64,000 nt of DNA from Flavobacteriaceae bacterium. GTDB lineage: Bacteria > Bacteroidota > Bacteroidia > Flavobacteriales > Flavobacteriaceae. The stretch spans positions 59,625 to 123,624 of the forward strand of contig JAQWSN010000034.1 of assembly GCA_029243165.1 (NCBI GenBank), read 5' to 3'. Under the pieces are notes generated by a model. The model ran no database searches. It was not told the origin of the DNA and worked only from the letters and a program-made list of their open reading frames with translations. This document shows, one piece after another, positions 16,718 to 25,725 of this stretch (positions within the stretch are counted from its first letter, which is position 1; each line of letters starts with the position of its first letter). A program made the translations under genes and the position numbers.

Positions 16718-19426
16718 TTAAAGCTGATAAACGGCCCGAATAGTTACAAATCTAGGTTGAATAAAAGTAGTAGAATTAAAAACTGAAATACTGTTTGCAC
16801 TATTCCGTATTTGGGAACTGACATTCAACAAATTAGACGCTTTAATCTCGTATTCCCATTTGGTATCTTTATCTTTTCTGTAAGCAACAGAGGCGTTCCA
16901 TATTTGAAAAGACTGTGAAGCTTCACCCGATTGCTCTTGTACGGTGTAACTGTAATTTGATTTGACCGTTATTTTTTCAACTATGTAGGCATCAAACTCT
17001 ATTGAAGGAGCTTTTGTTATGAATTTAGTTTCTCGTAGGCCCTGATTGTTGTTTGTAATGCTGTAACGGTATCGAATACTCACATTGGGTGCAACACGAA
17101 AATTCGTACGAACTCCGGGGGTGTACGTTTGCGTAAAACGCTCATTTACAGATTGTCTTTGTTGAATAAACTGATTGTTCTTACTGTAATTAAAACTTGT
17201 GTTCAAACTCGTCCTTACTTTACCAAACGTTCTTTGAATACGTCCAAAAAGGTTGAAATTCTCATCTGCAAAATTGGAATTAAAATAGGTGCTTGTTCGG
17301 ATTACATTTTCAAAATTGGTCAGACCTCTAATCTGATCGATATTACTGGTGTAGGCTGCACGAGCAAATACATTTGTGTAATTAAATAAGTTGAAACTGC
17401 TGTACAATAAACTCAGATTATGAGAAAGAGCGTTTTGCAAGTCGGGTTCTCCAAATTGCAAACTGTTGTAGCTGTTAAAAACCAAACCACGAGCCAGTCG
17501 TGTTACATCAGTAAATTGGTTGCGCATATTGTAATTAAACGTAAGCGATTCTCCTTTTTTGAGCTGAATTCGAGTCTCAAAGTCAGGTAATATTTTGATG
17601 AAATTATTTTCGATACTTAAACCAAATTGTGTGTTTTCATTGCCATAAGCATGGATAGAAAACCCTGGAGTAATCGTAAACTTTCCCGTTCTAAAACGAT
17701 AATGAACTCCTAGATAAAGATCACTAAAATCATAATCTACATCATTGGTAACCAGGCCCTCATTAAATGTGGGTAGGGGTACAAATTCAGATCCGTTTTC
17801 AAGAAATTGAAAGATACTGGAGTTAAATTGCTGCTGACTTAAGAGAGTTCCAAGTGTAAAATTTATGTTGCTCTTTGACCCTATCAGATAATAATAATCC
17901 AGTTTTGCGTCCAATTGATTGGACATGATTTTTCTATTTTGAGCAAGGTCATACGTACCCAAACTTGAGTCAAGACCAAGGGCATTGGCCGTTGAATCAA
18001 ACGGATCTAGTGCATCGGGATCGTTTTCTAAAACTGCATTGTAAAATGGATCTTCATTTTTAGTCACGCTTTGGGCTTCAAAAGCAAAAATGTTTTTTTC
18101 ATTTAAAGTGTAGTAGTAGCTTAAATTTTGATTGATGTTGTAGGGAGTAACTTCATCAAATTGTGTGGTAACTCCTAACACTGAAGACGTATTGTTTTTA
18201 AACTGAGAATCGTCAGAAACCCGTGCCAAAACATCGTAATCAATTTGATTATTAAAATTGGGTTTGTAGGAAACACTAAGCTTGACTAATCCTTGTGAAG
18301 ACCGCTCCGTATTGGATTGCTCAGTAGCTTCATCTGGAATCCCTAAACCTGCATTGGTGTATCGTATGGAGCTTTTTTCATTGGAAAGTATTTGACTGTT
18401 GTTGTAGATTAAAAAACCACTCAAATCAAGACTCTGTTTGGGAGAATAACTAAAATTAGCTGAAGCGAGTTTACTTTCAATTTTAAGTGCATTCCTCTGA
18501 TTGGTCAAAAAATTCAAGCTGTTGTCCCCTAAATCTATGCTGGTTCCACTCCTACTGCTGGGTCTTCTAAAACCTCCGCCAAAACCTCTGATATCTCTTC
18601 TAGTTAAGGCTACTTCACCAATGTTATTTAAATCACTGATGACATTAATACTGTATTTAGGATTGTAATAAAATAGTTTCGGTTGGAGCAAATACAAATT
18701 GTCATCGGGAGAATCTCCGAATCCGCCCGTTACATTTCCAAACCAAAAACTTTCTTTTCCCTGCTTGAGTTTAATGTTTATTGCAAAATTGTCTTGGTTA
18801 TTTCTGACACCACTAAGCTGACCTACTTCTGCATAATTTCTCAATACTTGTATTTTATCCACTGCATTAGAAGGAATATTTTTAGTTCCCACTTTGGTAT
18901 CCCCGTCAAAGAAATCTTTTCCGTTTACCATGAGTTTATTAACCACCTTCCCTTCTACTTCAATCTGTCCGTTTTCATTGATCTCGACGCCAGGCAATTT
19001 ATCAATAATGTCTTCTAATTTTCGCTCCGATCCGTTTTTAAAAGAATCTGCATTGTAGATTAAAGTATCCCCTCGCACCACTACTGGCATTTTTACAACA
19101 ACCTCGTCCAAAACAATATCAGCTCTAAGGACGTAGTCGCGAATAACGTCAACGTCTTTTGTTTGAAGTGTATCATTTATGGTAATCAACCCGATGGAAC
19201 TCACTTGAATTTTGTATCCAGCGTCCCCTTTAAGCTTAAGTTTGTATTTGCCTTTTTCATCGGTAAGCCCATAACTTTCTAAACCATTGGTTGCTTTATT
19301 GATTGCAACAACACTAGCAGATTGTAAAGGAATTTCCAAACTGTCCGTTACTACGCCTTCTAGTTTTAACTGACTGTGAACTACCAAACAAAAAAACAAC
19401 AGAATGGAAGTGAATTTAAAATTCAT
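16718..19426 (-). CDS. TonB-receptor-like outer-membrane beta-barrel protein (OMP_b-brl_3 type)
   Basis: 902 residues from the ATG at 19426 (signal peptide MNFKFTSILLFFCLVVHSQ); an 18-codon in-frame extension would overlap the GLPGLI gene. A carboxypeptidase-regulatory-like domain (about 20-100) precedes a plug-like domain (about 120-230, with L-E-D-I-I-D-K-L-P-G-V-E-I and VMVNGKDFFDGD variants), and a long barrel ends in FVTIRAVYQL. This type is regularly encoded beside GLPGLI proteins. The substrate is unknown. Confidence 0.85.
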   Translation of the reverse strand: MNFKFTSILLFFCLVVHSQLKLEGVVTDSLEIPLQSASVVAINKATNGLESYGLTDEKGKYKLKLKGDAGYKIQVSSIGLITINDTLQTKDVDVIRDYVLRADIVLDEVVVKMPVVVRGDTLIYNADSFKNGSERKLEDIIDKLPGVEINENGQIEVEGKVVNKLMVNGKDFFDGDTKVGTKNIPSNAVDKIQVLRNYAEVGQLSGVRNNQDNFAINIKLKQGKESFWFGNVTGGFGDSPDDNLYLLQPKLFYYNPKYSINVISDLNNIGEVALTRRDIRGFGGGFRRPSSRSGTSIDLGDNSLNFLTNQRNALKIESKLASANFSYSPKQSLDLSGFLIYNNSQILSNEKSSIRYTNAGLGIPDEATEQSNTERSSQGLVKLSVSYKPNFNNQIDYDVLARVSDDSQFKNNTSSVLGVTTQFDEVTPYNINQNLSYYYTLNEKNIFAFEAQSVTKNEDPFYNAVLENDPDALDPFDSTANALGLDSSLGTYDLAQNRKIMSNQLDAKLDYYYLIGSKSNINFTLGTLLSQQQFNSSIFQFLENGSEFVPLPTFNEGLVTNDVDYDFSDLYLGVHYRFRTGKFTITPGFSIHAYGNENTQFGLSIENNFIKILPDFETRIQLKKGESLTFNYNMRNQFTDVTRLARGLVFNSYNSLQFGEPDLQNALSHNLSLLYSSFNLFNYTNVFARAAYTSNIDQIRGLTNFENVIRTSTYFNSNFADENFNLFGRIQRTFGKVRTSLNTSFNYSKNNQFIQQRQSVNERFTQTYTPGVRTNFRVAPNVSIRYRYSITNNNQGLRETKFITKAPSIEFDAYIVEKITVKSNYSYTVQEQSGEASQSFQIWNASVAYRKDKDTKWEYEIKASNLLNVSSQIRNSANSISVFNSTTFIQPRFVTIRAVYQL

Positions 19427-19460
19427 ATGAAAGTGATTGGTTCTTTTGATTAAATTGGGA

Positions 19461-20276
19461 CTAACCTCTCCTTCTTCCACGATTGTTTCTCATTTCTAAC
19501 ATTTTGGTTTGGATTGTTTCACTGTAGGCGGATTTTGTAATTTCTTTCCCTTTTTCAGGAGTTTTAATTTCTACTATTTCACTGGGATTAATGACCACTT
19601 GAGAACATAACATGGTAGTATTTCCTGCACTAACCTCCAGGATCAATCCCGGCAAACCCCAATATTCAGCAGGTCCTTGACCCAAAGGAATTTGGAGGGT
19701 GTACCACGCTTCGACAGCTGTAAGTTTTACTTCAGGATTTTCTCCTTCAGGACTTAAGTCACCCCAAGAAAAATCGTACCAAGCCAGTTCTTTAGAAGGA
19801 ATCACTGCTGTAGCTTTAAAACAAAGATAATCTCCAATTTGTTTGGACTCTGAGCCCATTTTCCATTCAATTTTCTGTAACTCATCCTTGACCAAAAAAC
19901 GCTTTCCATAAAACTCCTGTGCTTGAATGAGTTTATTTTCTTTGACGTTTTTGTATTGTCTTCCACGTGCAAAATTACTTCCCCAAGAATCTGTTGCGCC
20001 AGAAATAGCATCAATTTTTTCCTCTTCATAAAAGATGGACTCGTTTTTATTAAAAGCAAGTACATAGGTCTTTTCAAGTCGATTCTTAAGTCGGTTTTTA
20101 ATTTCTTTTTTCTGAGCTTCACTCATACGAGCACCCCAAGCGCCTAGTTCCATTTTAGATTTTGAAAAATAATAGGCTTTACCCTGAAATTCCTGAGTGG
20201 CGGTGTCTTTTTCATCACCGATATTTCCAATTAAAAGGAATAAAACTAATGTAATTTGATAGAGATAGGAAAACAT
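19461..20276 (-). CDS. GLPGLI family protein
   Basis: A 271-residue exported protein with an N-terminal hydrophobic leader (LVLFLLIGNIG). The family-naming motif is present as YWGLPGLILEV near residues 205-215. GLPGLI proteins are periplasmic or outer-membrane-associated in Bacteroidota with no proven function and occur next to TonB-receptor-like barrels, as here. The tail is Arg-rich (NNRGRRRG). It leads a two-gene operon. Confidence 0.88.
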   Translation of the reverse strand: MFSYLYQITLVLFLLIGNIGDEKDTATQEFQGKAYYFSKSKMELGAWGARMSEAQKKEIKNRLKNRLEKTYVLAFNKNESIFYEEEKIDAISGATDSWGSNFARGRQYKNVKENKLIQAQEFYGKRFLVKDELQKIEWKMGSESKQIGDYLCFKATAVIPSKELAWYDFSWGDLSPEGENPEVKLTAVEAWYTLQIPLGQGPAEYWGLPGLILEVSAGNTTMLCSQVVINPSEIVEIKTPEKGKEITKSAYSETIQTKMLEMRNNRGRRRG

Positions 20277-20302
20277 AGTTTAATTTTTGTTTGATAAAAA
20301 TA

Positions 20303-20310
20303 CAAAAATA
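20303..20310 (-). promoter_or_regulatory. -7 element of the GLPGLI operon
   Basis: TATTTTTG on the minus strand, exact TAnnTTTG, 26 bases upstream of the GLPGLI ATG. No clear -33 element. Confidence 0.4.
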
Positions 20311-20447
20311 TTAAACAATATTGAGTTTAGATTTGTAATAAATGTAGTTATTGTTAGAATAGAGATTAACTACAATTCTTTATCGATTCAATAATAAATA
20401 CCGTGCTCAATAAATATTATCGCAAATCAAATGAAAAATAAAGAGAC

Positions 20448-20476
20448 AAAAAAAGGGACAACTTCACATTGTCCCT
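20448..20476 (-). terminator. Intrinsic terminator after tRNA-His
   Basis: On the minus strand: AGGGACAA, a 7-base loop, TTGTCCCT, then a run of T. An 8-bp perfect stem, 12 bases beyond the tRNA 3' end. Confidence 0.85.
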
Positions 20477-20487
20477 AAACATTTTTG

Positions 20488-20561
20488 GGTGGAAGATCGG
20501 TCTCGAACCGACGACCTCCTGAACCACAATCAGGCGCTCTAACCAACTGAGCTACAACCAC
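20488..20561 (-). tRNA. tRNA-His (GTG)
   Basis: A 74-nt cloverleaf on the minus strand. The anticodon stem CCTGA/TCAGG encloses TTGTGGT with anticodon GTG. The base before position 1 is G, available as the G-1 identity element facing C73. The acceptor has two U-U oppositions at pairs 5-68 and 6-67. CCA is not encoded. A promoter and an intrinsic terminator flank it, so it is its own unit. Confidence 0.95.
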
Positions 20562-20575
20562 CATTTGTTGGGCAG

Positions 20576-20609
20576 CAAATATAAAAGATTTTTCATGAAA
20601 TCTATCAAT
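20576..20609 (-). promoter_or_regulatory. Promoter of tRNA-His
   Basis: ATTG at 20606-20609, 22 bases, then TATATTTG at 20576-20583, all on the minus strand. Transcription would start about 8 bases before the tRNA. Confidence 0.55.
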
Positions 20610-20763
20610 ATTTTGCTTTGCTTTATTGGATCTACTGATAAATAAAGACTACTCTACTAGGAACAAAAAAGGTTTTTCTAAAACCTAAACCACAATTCCA
20701 AAAAAAAGAACCGATCAGAACCATCAAAAAACGATCAAATATATTTTTACTATATTTATTAAT

Positions 20764-20949
20764 ATGAAATTTTTAGAAAAATATTATCCGGTACTCCTAG
20801 CCTTCCTGAGCTTTCTTTATTCCATTTACCTGTGGTTTTCTGGACAACAGCTTGAAGGGCTTTATGTTGGACTATGGCCAGTAACTATTTTAGGTTTTGC
20901 CATTGCAATAAGACAAAGAAGAAACGACGACCTAAACTCCAAGGAATGA
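20764..20949 (+). CDS. Small two-segment membrane protein, unknown
   Basis: A 61-residue protein with two hydrophobic segments (about 9-27 and 33-50) and a basic, polar tail (RQRRNDDLNSKE). I do not recognise a family. The stop codon overlaps the next start as ATGA, which argues that both small genes are translated together. Confidence 0.55.
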   Translation: MKFLEKYYPVLLAFLSFLYSIYLWFSGQQLEGLYVGLWPVTILGFAIAIRQRRNDDLNSKE

Positions 20950-21122
20950 ATAACAAAATAATGTTTATTGTCGGTAGTGTTATTTTCGTGATTTATGTTT
21001 ACTTCCTTCTCAGTATTATCAGAAAACAACATAAAATTCAACGTGCAGAAAATACGAAATCGTATGACGCAAATGATTTGGATGGAATTGGAAACCAAGG
21101 GAGATTTCCCACAAAAGAATAG
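20946..21122 (+). CDS. Small single-pass membrane protein, unknown
   Basis: 58 residues from the ATG overlapping the previous stop (ATGA). One hydrophobic segment (about 5-25, FIVGSVIFVIYVYFLLSII), then a basic stretch and a conserved-looking tail D-G-I-G-N-Q-G-R-F-P-T-K-E. It is too short for a domain call. Coupling to the preceding gene is the main evidence that it is real. Confidence 0.55.
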   Translation: MNNKIMFIVGSVIFVIYVYFLLSIIRKQHKIQRAENTKSYDANDLDGIGNQGRFPTKE

Positions 21123-21124
21123 TT

Positions 21125-22120
21125 TTATTTCTTCAACGACTGCTCATCTGCTGGATAAGAAACACCCACTTGTTTCCTAATTTCATCCATCAGAATAGCC
21201 ATGTCTAGGCTTTCTTCCCATCTCCATTTGGGCGATTCTAATTTACCCGATCTCAAACAAGCATTCGCCTCTTCAATTTCATAAGTGTATCCCATACCGT
21301 TAAAAGGGAACGATTTTTTAATTTCTTTACTGGCCTTTACCAAGTTAACATTACTTGTGGCATGCCACTTTGAATCCATGTAAATTTCACCCGTTTCACC
21401 ACACAAACTTGCGCGCATGTCTTCATCGTGAACAAAACTTGAATACAGCAAGGCTTGCGCATTATCATAAGATAAAATAAAGCTAAGTTGTTCATCCACT
21501 CCTTCAGCAGAAAGTATGGCACTGGCTTTTACATCCTTTGGTTTGCCTAAAAAATGATAGGCCAAAAACAAAGGATAAATTCCAATATCGAGTAAACTAC
21601 CCCCACCTTTTTCAGGATTAAATAGTCTAGAGGCTTTACCCCGATCCAGACCGTTAAAACTAAATGTAGCATTGATGTAACGCAATTCGCCAATTTGTCC
21701 TTTATGGATCCACTCTCTTACCTGTTCAAAAGCAGGGTTAAAACGCGTCCAAAGGGCTTCCATTAAAAATGTATTGGACTTTTTAGCTGCACCCATAATC
21801 TGCTTGACTTCACTGGAATGCATACCTAGGGGTTTCTCACAGACCACCGCTTTGCCTTTTTCAAGCGCCTTTACAGATAGAGAAGCATGCAAAGGATGCA
21901 GAGAAGCTACATAAACGATGTCTATTTGATTGTCCTCTAGCAGTGCATCGTAATTGGAATAGTAATTATTGGCCTTAAATTTTTCAGCAAATTGTTGGGC
22001 GCGAGTTTCATCTGAAGAGGCAACCGCTTGAAGCTTACAATTAGCAACCAAAGCTAGATCAGCAGCAAACTTATGAGCAATGTTTCCCAAGCCAATGATT
22101 CCCCATCGTATTGTTTTCAT
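21125..22120 (-). CDS. Gfo/Idh/MocA-family oxidoreductase
   Basis: 331 residues from the ATG at 22120; the longer open frame would run into bshB1. The N-terminal Rossmann domain starts with RWGIIGLGNIAHKFA and carries the family motif VVCEKPLGMHS around residues 92-102. The C-terminal alpha/beta domain follows (INATFSF). Likely NAD(P)-dependent oxidation or reduction of a sugar-like or dihydrodiol substrate; the exact one is not predictable. Last gene of a long minus-strand array. Confidence 0.85.
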   Translation of the reverse strand: MKTIRWGIIGLGNIAHKFAADLALVANCKLQAVASSDETRAQQFAEKFKANNYYSNYDALLEDNQIDIVYVASLHPLHASLSVKALEKGKAVVCEKPLGMHSSEVKQIMGAAKKSNTFLMEALWTRFNPAFEQVREWIHKGQIGELRYINATFSFNGLDRGKASRLFNPEKGGGSLLDIGIYPLFLAYHFLGKPKDVKASAILSAEGVDEQLSFILSYDNAQALLYSSFVHDEDMRASLCGETGEIYMDSKWHATSNVNLVKASKEIKKSFPFNGMGYTYEIEEANACLRSGKLESPKWRWEESLDMAILMDEIRKQVGVSYPADEQSLKK

Positions 22121-22130
22121 GTAAACGTTT

Positions 22131-22856
22131 TTATCGAACCAGATCGAACAGGTTGGAGGTTGACAACAAGTTTCTTGAAGTAAAGCCTTCACCAGCATCG
22201 GTGCCGATCAAACGTCCAAAATTTCTAGCTCGATACTTTACACTATCAATAAAGTTTTTACTTGAAATGGGGGTTTCAGCTTCTTTCGATTCAGGATCAA
22301 AAAACTGGGTTTCATATGCTTTAACGGCATCCATTTTAGTTTGTAAGTGGTCTGATATGTCAACTACTATGTCCGGTTCAAGATCCATCCACTGAATGTA
22401 TTCCAAAATCACTTTCGGTCTCCAAGGCTGTTGAATATTTCCTTCGTTATCTCGTGTTTCTATTTTTTCTAAACCACTCAAAAAACAAGAATCGTTTACC
22501 AATAAATTAGCCTTAGCATGATCGATATGTCTGTCGTGTTTCGCATTACACAAAACAATTTGAGGACGGTAAGCACGTATTTTAGCAATCAGTTTGAGTT
22601 GATGGGCTTCATCATTTTGAAAAAAACCATCCCTAAAACCCATATTTTCACGCTGCTTGACTTTTAAAATCGCTGCTGCTTTTTGAGCTTCTTCCTTTCT
22701 GGACGTAGCGGTTCCGCGTGTCCCTAACTCTCCTTTGGTTAAGTCTATGATAGCCACAGATTTACCTTGGCTAATAGAAAGTGAAATACTTCCAGAGCAG
22801 CCCAATTCCACATCGTCAGGGTGGGCTCCAAAAGCTAAAATATCCACGGTTTGCAT
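22131..22856 (-). CDS. bshB1: Bacillithiol biosynthesis deacetylase BshB1
   Basis: A 241-residue LmbE/PIG-L zinc deacetylase that converts GlcNAc-malate to GlcN-malate in bacillithiol synthesis. The zinc-binding motif A-H-P-D-D occurs at residues 11-15, the GELGTRG segment follows, and H-D-R-H-x-D-H supplies further ligands. The family fit is to the Bacteroidota BshB1 group. Its start overlaps the stop of the upstream trans-sulfuration gene (TAATG). bshA and bshC are not in the window. Confidence 0.92.
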   Translation of the reverse strand: MQTVDILAFGAHPDDVELGCSGSISLSISQGKSVAIIDLTKGELGTRGTATSRKEEAQKAAAILKVKQRENMGFRDGFFQNDEAHQLKLIAKIRAYRPQIVLCNAKHDRHIDHAKANLLVNDSCFLSGLEKIETRDNEGNIQQPWRPKVILEYIQWMDLEPDIVVDISDHLQTKMDAVKAYETQFFDPESKEAETPISSKNFIDSVKYRARNFGRLIGTDAGEGFTSRNLLSTSNLFDLVR

Positions 22857-24007
22857 TAGCGTATTTTTGAAATGGATTGAAGTAAATCGCTCTTCAGATC
22901 TTCAATAGCTTCTATTCCGGAAGAAAAGCGCACCAACTGTTCAGTAATACCCTGTGCTTGACGCTCAGACTCGCTCAATAAAGCATGAGAAGTTAGTCTT
23001 GGACTCAAAGCAGTGCTTTCAATTCCAGCCAAGCTCATGGTTGGTTTAATTAAGCTAAGGCCTAGTAAAAATTGTTTTGTGTCAATTCCTTGGGCCAAAT
23101 TAAAAGACAGCATCCCTCCAAATCCATGCATTTGACGCTTTGCTATTTGATGTCCTACATGATTCTCCAAACCGGGGTAATAAACATGTTCAATCCAGTC
23201 TTGCTCCTGCAGAAAATTAGATAATAAATGAGCATTTTCATTTTGTGCTTGCACTCGAACATAAAGCGTTTTGATGCTTCTTTCGAGTAACCACACGGTG
23301 TAATCACTTAAACTCCCTCCCAAATTTTTAGCCGATTCAAAAACTTGAGCAATAATGGATTCACTTGCCACCACGACACCTGCACAAATATCACTGTGTC
23401 CTCCCAAATATTTGGTCGCACTGTGAATCACAAAATCGATACCGTGCGCTATTGGATTTTGATTGACTGGACTTGCAAAAGTATTGTCTATCATTGTCCA
23501 AAGGGAGCTGCTTTTGGCCAATTCACTGATGGCTTTTAAATCAATTATTTTCAGTGTAGGATTGCTCGGGGTTTCAACATAAATACCTTTGGTTTGTGGC
23601 GTAATTTCAGCTTCAAAGTCACTTGCATCTAGTCCTTTAGCAAAACTGTATTGAATCCCGTATTTCTCAAATTCTGTTTTGATAAAATTACGTGTCCCAC
23701 CATAAATGTCATCTTGGAAAATCACATGATCGCCCGACTTGAGGTGCGAAAGAAGCGCAGTACTAATAGCAGCCATTCCAGAACCAAAAATCAAAGCTGA
23801 TTCAGCTCCCTCTAAGGCAGCAATTTTTTCGCACAACCCTCGTTGATTGGGAGTGTTAAAATAGCGTGGATATTGCTTGATATCAACATCGTTAAAAGCA
23901 TAAGAGGTTGAAGCAAACAAAGGAGAAATGGCTCCACCGTGTTGCGTATCTTTTAACTCTCCCGCATGAACACACAGTGTTCTTAAATCAGAAGCTTTAT
24001 TCCTCAT
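22856..24007 (-). CDS. Trans-sulfuration PLP enzyme (cystathionine gamma-synthase/beta-lyase family)
   Basis: A 383-residue Cys/Met-metabolism PLP enzyme. Visible are Y-x-R in YPRYFNTPN, the PLP-phosphate loop GSGMAAI, the Asp stacking loop VETPSNPTLKIID, and the Schiff-base lysine in SATKYLGGHSD. The family includes cystathionine gamma-synthase, beta-lyase and gamma-lyase, which cannot be separated here with confidence. It overlaps the upstream peroxidase gene by 11 bases and bshB1 by one base, so it probably feeds thiol metabolism. Confidence 0.88.
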   Translation of the reverse strand: MRNKASDLRTLCVHAGELKDTQHGGAISPLFASTSYAFNDVDIKQYPRYFNTPNQRGLCEKIAALEGAESALIFGSGMAAISTALLSHLKSGDHVIFQDDIYGGTRNFIKTEFEKYGIQYSFAKGLDASDFEAEITPQTKGIYVETPSNPTLKIIDLKAISELAKSSSLWTMIDNTFASPVNQNPIAHGIDFVIHSATKYLGGHSDICAGVVVASESIIAQVFESAKNLGGSLSDYTVWLLERSIKTLYVRVQAQNENAHLLSNFLQEQDWIEHVYYPGLENHVGHQIAKRQMHGFGGMLSFNLAQGIDTKQFLLGLSLIKPTMSLAGIESTALSPRLTSHALLSESERQAQGITEQLVRFSSGIEAIEDLKSDLLQSISKIR

Positions 24008-24554
24008 TAGATTCGATCCATGATATTACACTCGGGTCGTCCGGTTGTGTTCTCGGAGATACAACACGTGCTAGTCTTCCGTCAGGGTTAATTAAATATT
24101 TTTGAAAATTCCAAGATACACTTGAACTCACTATGCCGTTTTTGGCTTCTTGAGTCAAAAACTCATAAACGGGATGCATGTTTTTTCCTTTGACTGATAT
24201 TTTACTCATCATCGGGAAGGTTACCCCATAATTCCTTTCGCAAAAAACAGCGATTTCTTCATCCGAACCCGGCTCTTGTCTCAAAAAATTATTCGCTGGA
24301 AAACCAATAATTACAAAGTCTTCTTTGCCATACTTATCGTAAAGGGCTTGTAGTTTTTTGTACTGTGGGGTAAGGCCGCATTTTGAAGCGGTATTTACCA
24401 CCATTATTTTTTTTCCTTTTAAAGAGCTAAAATCAAAATCCTCTCCTTCAATATTTTTAACTGTAAATTGAAAGATGGTGTCGTCATTTGTATTTTGAGA
24501 GTTTGCAACCTGAGATGTTATCATAAATACCAATAATGTTAGTGTTAATTTCAT
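23997..24554 (-). CDS. Glutathione peroxidase family protein (exported thiol peroxidase)
   Basis: A 185-residue thioredoxin-fold peroxidase with signal peptide (ends near VANSQ, residue 20). The catalytic tetrad is visible: Cys in NTASKCGLT, Gln in the following helix region, and W-N-F in SVSWNFQKYL, with GFPANNF in between. Cysteine replaces selenocysteine. As the cell appears to use bacillithiol rather than glutathione, the reductant is probably thioredoxin or another thiol. It overlaps the downstream PLP enzyme gene by 11 bases. Confidence 0.9.
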   Translation of the reverse strand: MKLTLTLLVFMITSQVANSQNTNDDTIFQFTVKNIEGEDFDFSSLKGKKIMVVNTASKCGLTPQYKKLQALYDKYGKEDFVIIGFPANNFLRQEPGSDEEIAVFCERNYGVTFPMMSKISVKGKNMHPVYEFLTQEAKNGIVSSSVSWNFQKYLINPDGRLARVVSPRTQPDDPSVISWIESNEE

Positions 24555-24610
24555 TTGTTTTTTTTTTCAAAGGTCGCTGTTTTTTTTGAAATGCAAAAAA
24601 CGGATCAAAT

Positions 24611-24919
24611 TCAAACCACTTCAGCACTCAATCCCTCGTCTAATAGGGCGGTACAGCGTGGAATCAAATCTTCCAAAGAACCTGTCTTAACGGAGCATTT
24701 TCCCGTAAAATGGACCAAATAAGCACATTGTTCGGCTTGCATAAAGGTGTGGTCACAAATTTTAATCAAGCATCGAATCACGTGGTCAAAAGTATTTACG
24801 TCATCATTGTACAAAATGATCTGATGCTCCTGATCGGGTTGAACGAGAATTTGTTCTACTCCCTCGGGTGCTTCTTCTGGTTTTGTTGCCGTTATTTTGT
24901 GAATTTTAACGCACACCAT
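24611..24919 (-). CDS. clpS: ATP-dependent Clp protease adaptor ClpS
   Basis: About 102 residues from the ATG at 24919; an upstream in-frame start at 24967 would overlap prmA much more. The ClpS core is clear: ILYNDDVNTFDHVI, followed by the helix with AEQCAYLVHFTGKCSVKTGS. ClpS delivers N-degron substrates to ClpA/ClpC. The start overlaps the end of prmA by 28 bases. Confidence 0.88.
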   Translation of the reverse strand: MVCVKIHKITATKPEEAPEGVEQILVQPDQEHQIILYNDDVNTFDHVIRCLIKICDHTFMQAEQCAYLVHFTGKCSVKTGSLEDLIPRCTALLDEGLSAEVV

Positions 24920-25725
24920 GTTTCTCTTTCTTTGGATGCTATCAAAGTTAAGTTTTCCTTTTGACAACTACTTTCCATGAGTTTGATGTCTCCATAATAA
25001 AACCCCGACAAAAACAAAGTACCCTCTGGCTTAAGTGCCTTACAATAGCTTGGAATGTGTTCTGTCAATACGTTTCTATTGATATTGGCAAATATGAAAT
25101 CGTAAATCGGTTGCTCCTCATCTAAAGTATCTCCTTGAATTGCATTGATGTTTTTACATAAATTGGCAGCAGCATTTTCAATTGTATTGTCAACACACCA
25201 TGGGTCATAATCTATTGCATCTACTGTTGAAGCTCCTTTTTTTGAGGCAAGAATTCCCAATACACCCGTACCGCATCCCATATCAAGAACTCTTTTATTG
25301 TTTAACGATTCTTCCAAAACGAACTCCATCATCATGTGGGTTGTGGGATGATGTCCAGTACCAAAGCTCATTTTGGGGTTGACAATAAGCTCAAATTTTT
25401 TATGCTGCCCGTCGTGAAAATCTGCCCGGATCACACAGTCGTCTCCAATAAAAATGGGGTGGAATTCCGATTCCCAAATGGCATTCCAGTTTTTGGGTGC
25501 AATATTAGAAACAGCAACCTCAATTTGAACTTCTTTCCGTTTTAACAAAGCAATGGATTCAATAAAATTGTCCTGATGAAGTGAGGCAGGCACATACGCA
25601 TTGAGTCCTTTTTCTGTACTCAAAAAGCTTTCAAAGGGTAGTTCTTGTAATTCGGCTAGTAAAATTTCCTCCCAAGGATTTTTTGGGCTAATCGAAAAAC
25701 GATACTCTACATAAGCTAGCGCCAT
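24892..25725 (-). CDS. prmA: Ribosomal protein L11 methyltransferase
   Basis: A 277-residue SAM-dependent methyltransferase that trimethylates ribosomal protein L11. An N-terminal substrate-binding domain (1-95) precedes the catalytic domain with the PrmA signature MSFGTGHHPTT, motif I LDMGCGTGVLG, and FANINRNVL (N-x-x post-motif). It starts within the tpiA stop codon (TAATG) and overlaps clpS, so it is translated as part of the tpiA-prmA-clpS run. Confidence 0.93.
   Translation of the reverse strand: MALAYVEYRFSISPKNPWEEILLAELQELPFESFLSTEKGLNAYVPASLHQDNFIESIALLKRKEVQIEVAVSNIAPKNWNAIWESEFHPIFIGDDCVIRADFHDGQHKKFELIVNPKMSFGTGHHPTTHMMMEFVLEESLNNKRVLDMGCGTGVLGILASKKGASTVDAIDYDPWCVDNTIENAAANLCKNINAIQGDTLDEEQPIYDFIFANINRNVLTEHIPSYCKALKPEGTLFLSGFYYGDIKLMESSCQKENLTLIASKERETWCALKFTK

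Noticed and set aside
23997..24007. Frameshift joining the peroxidase and the PLP enzyme genes
   Set aside because: Both reading frames are complete with normal ends; an 11-base overlap is ordinary coupling.
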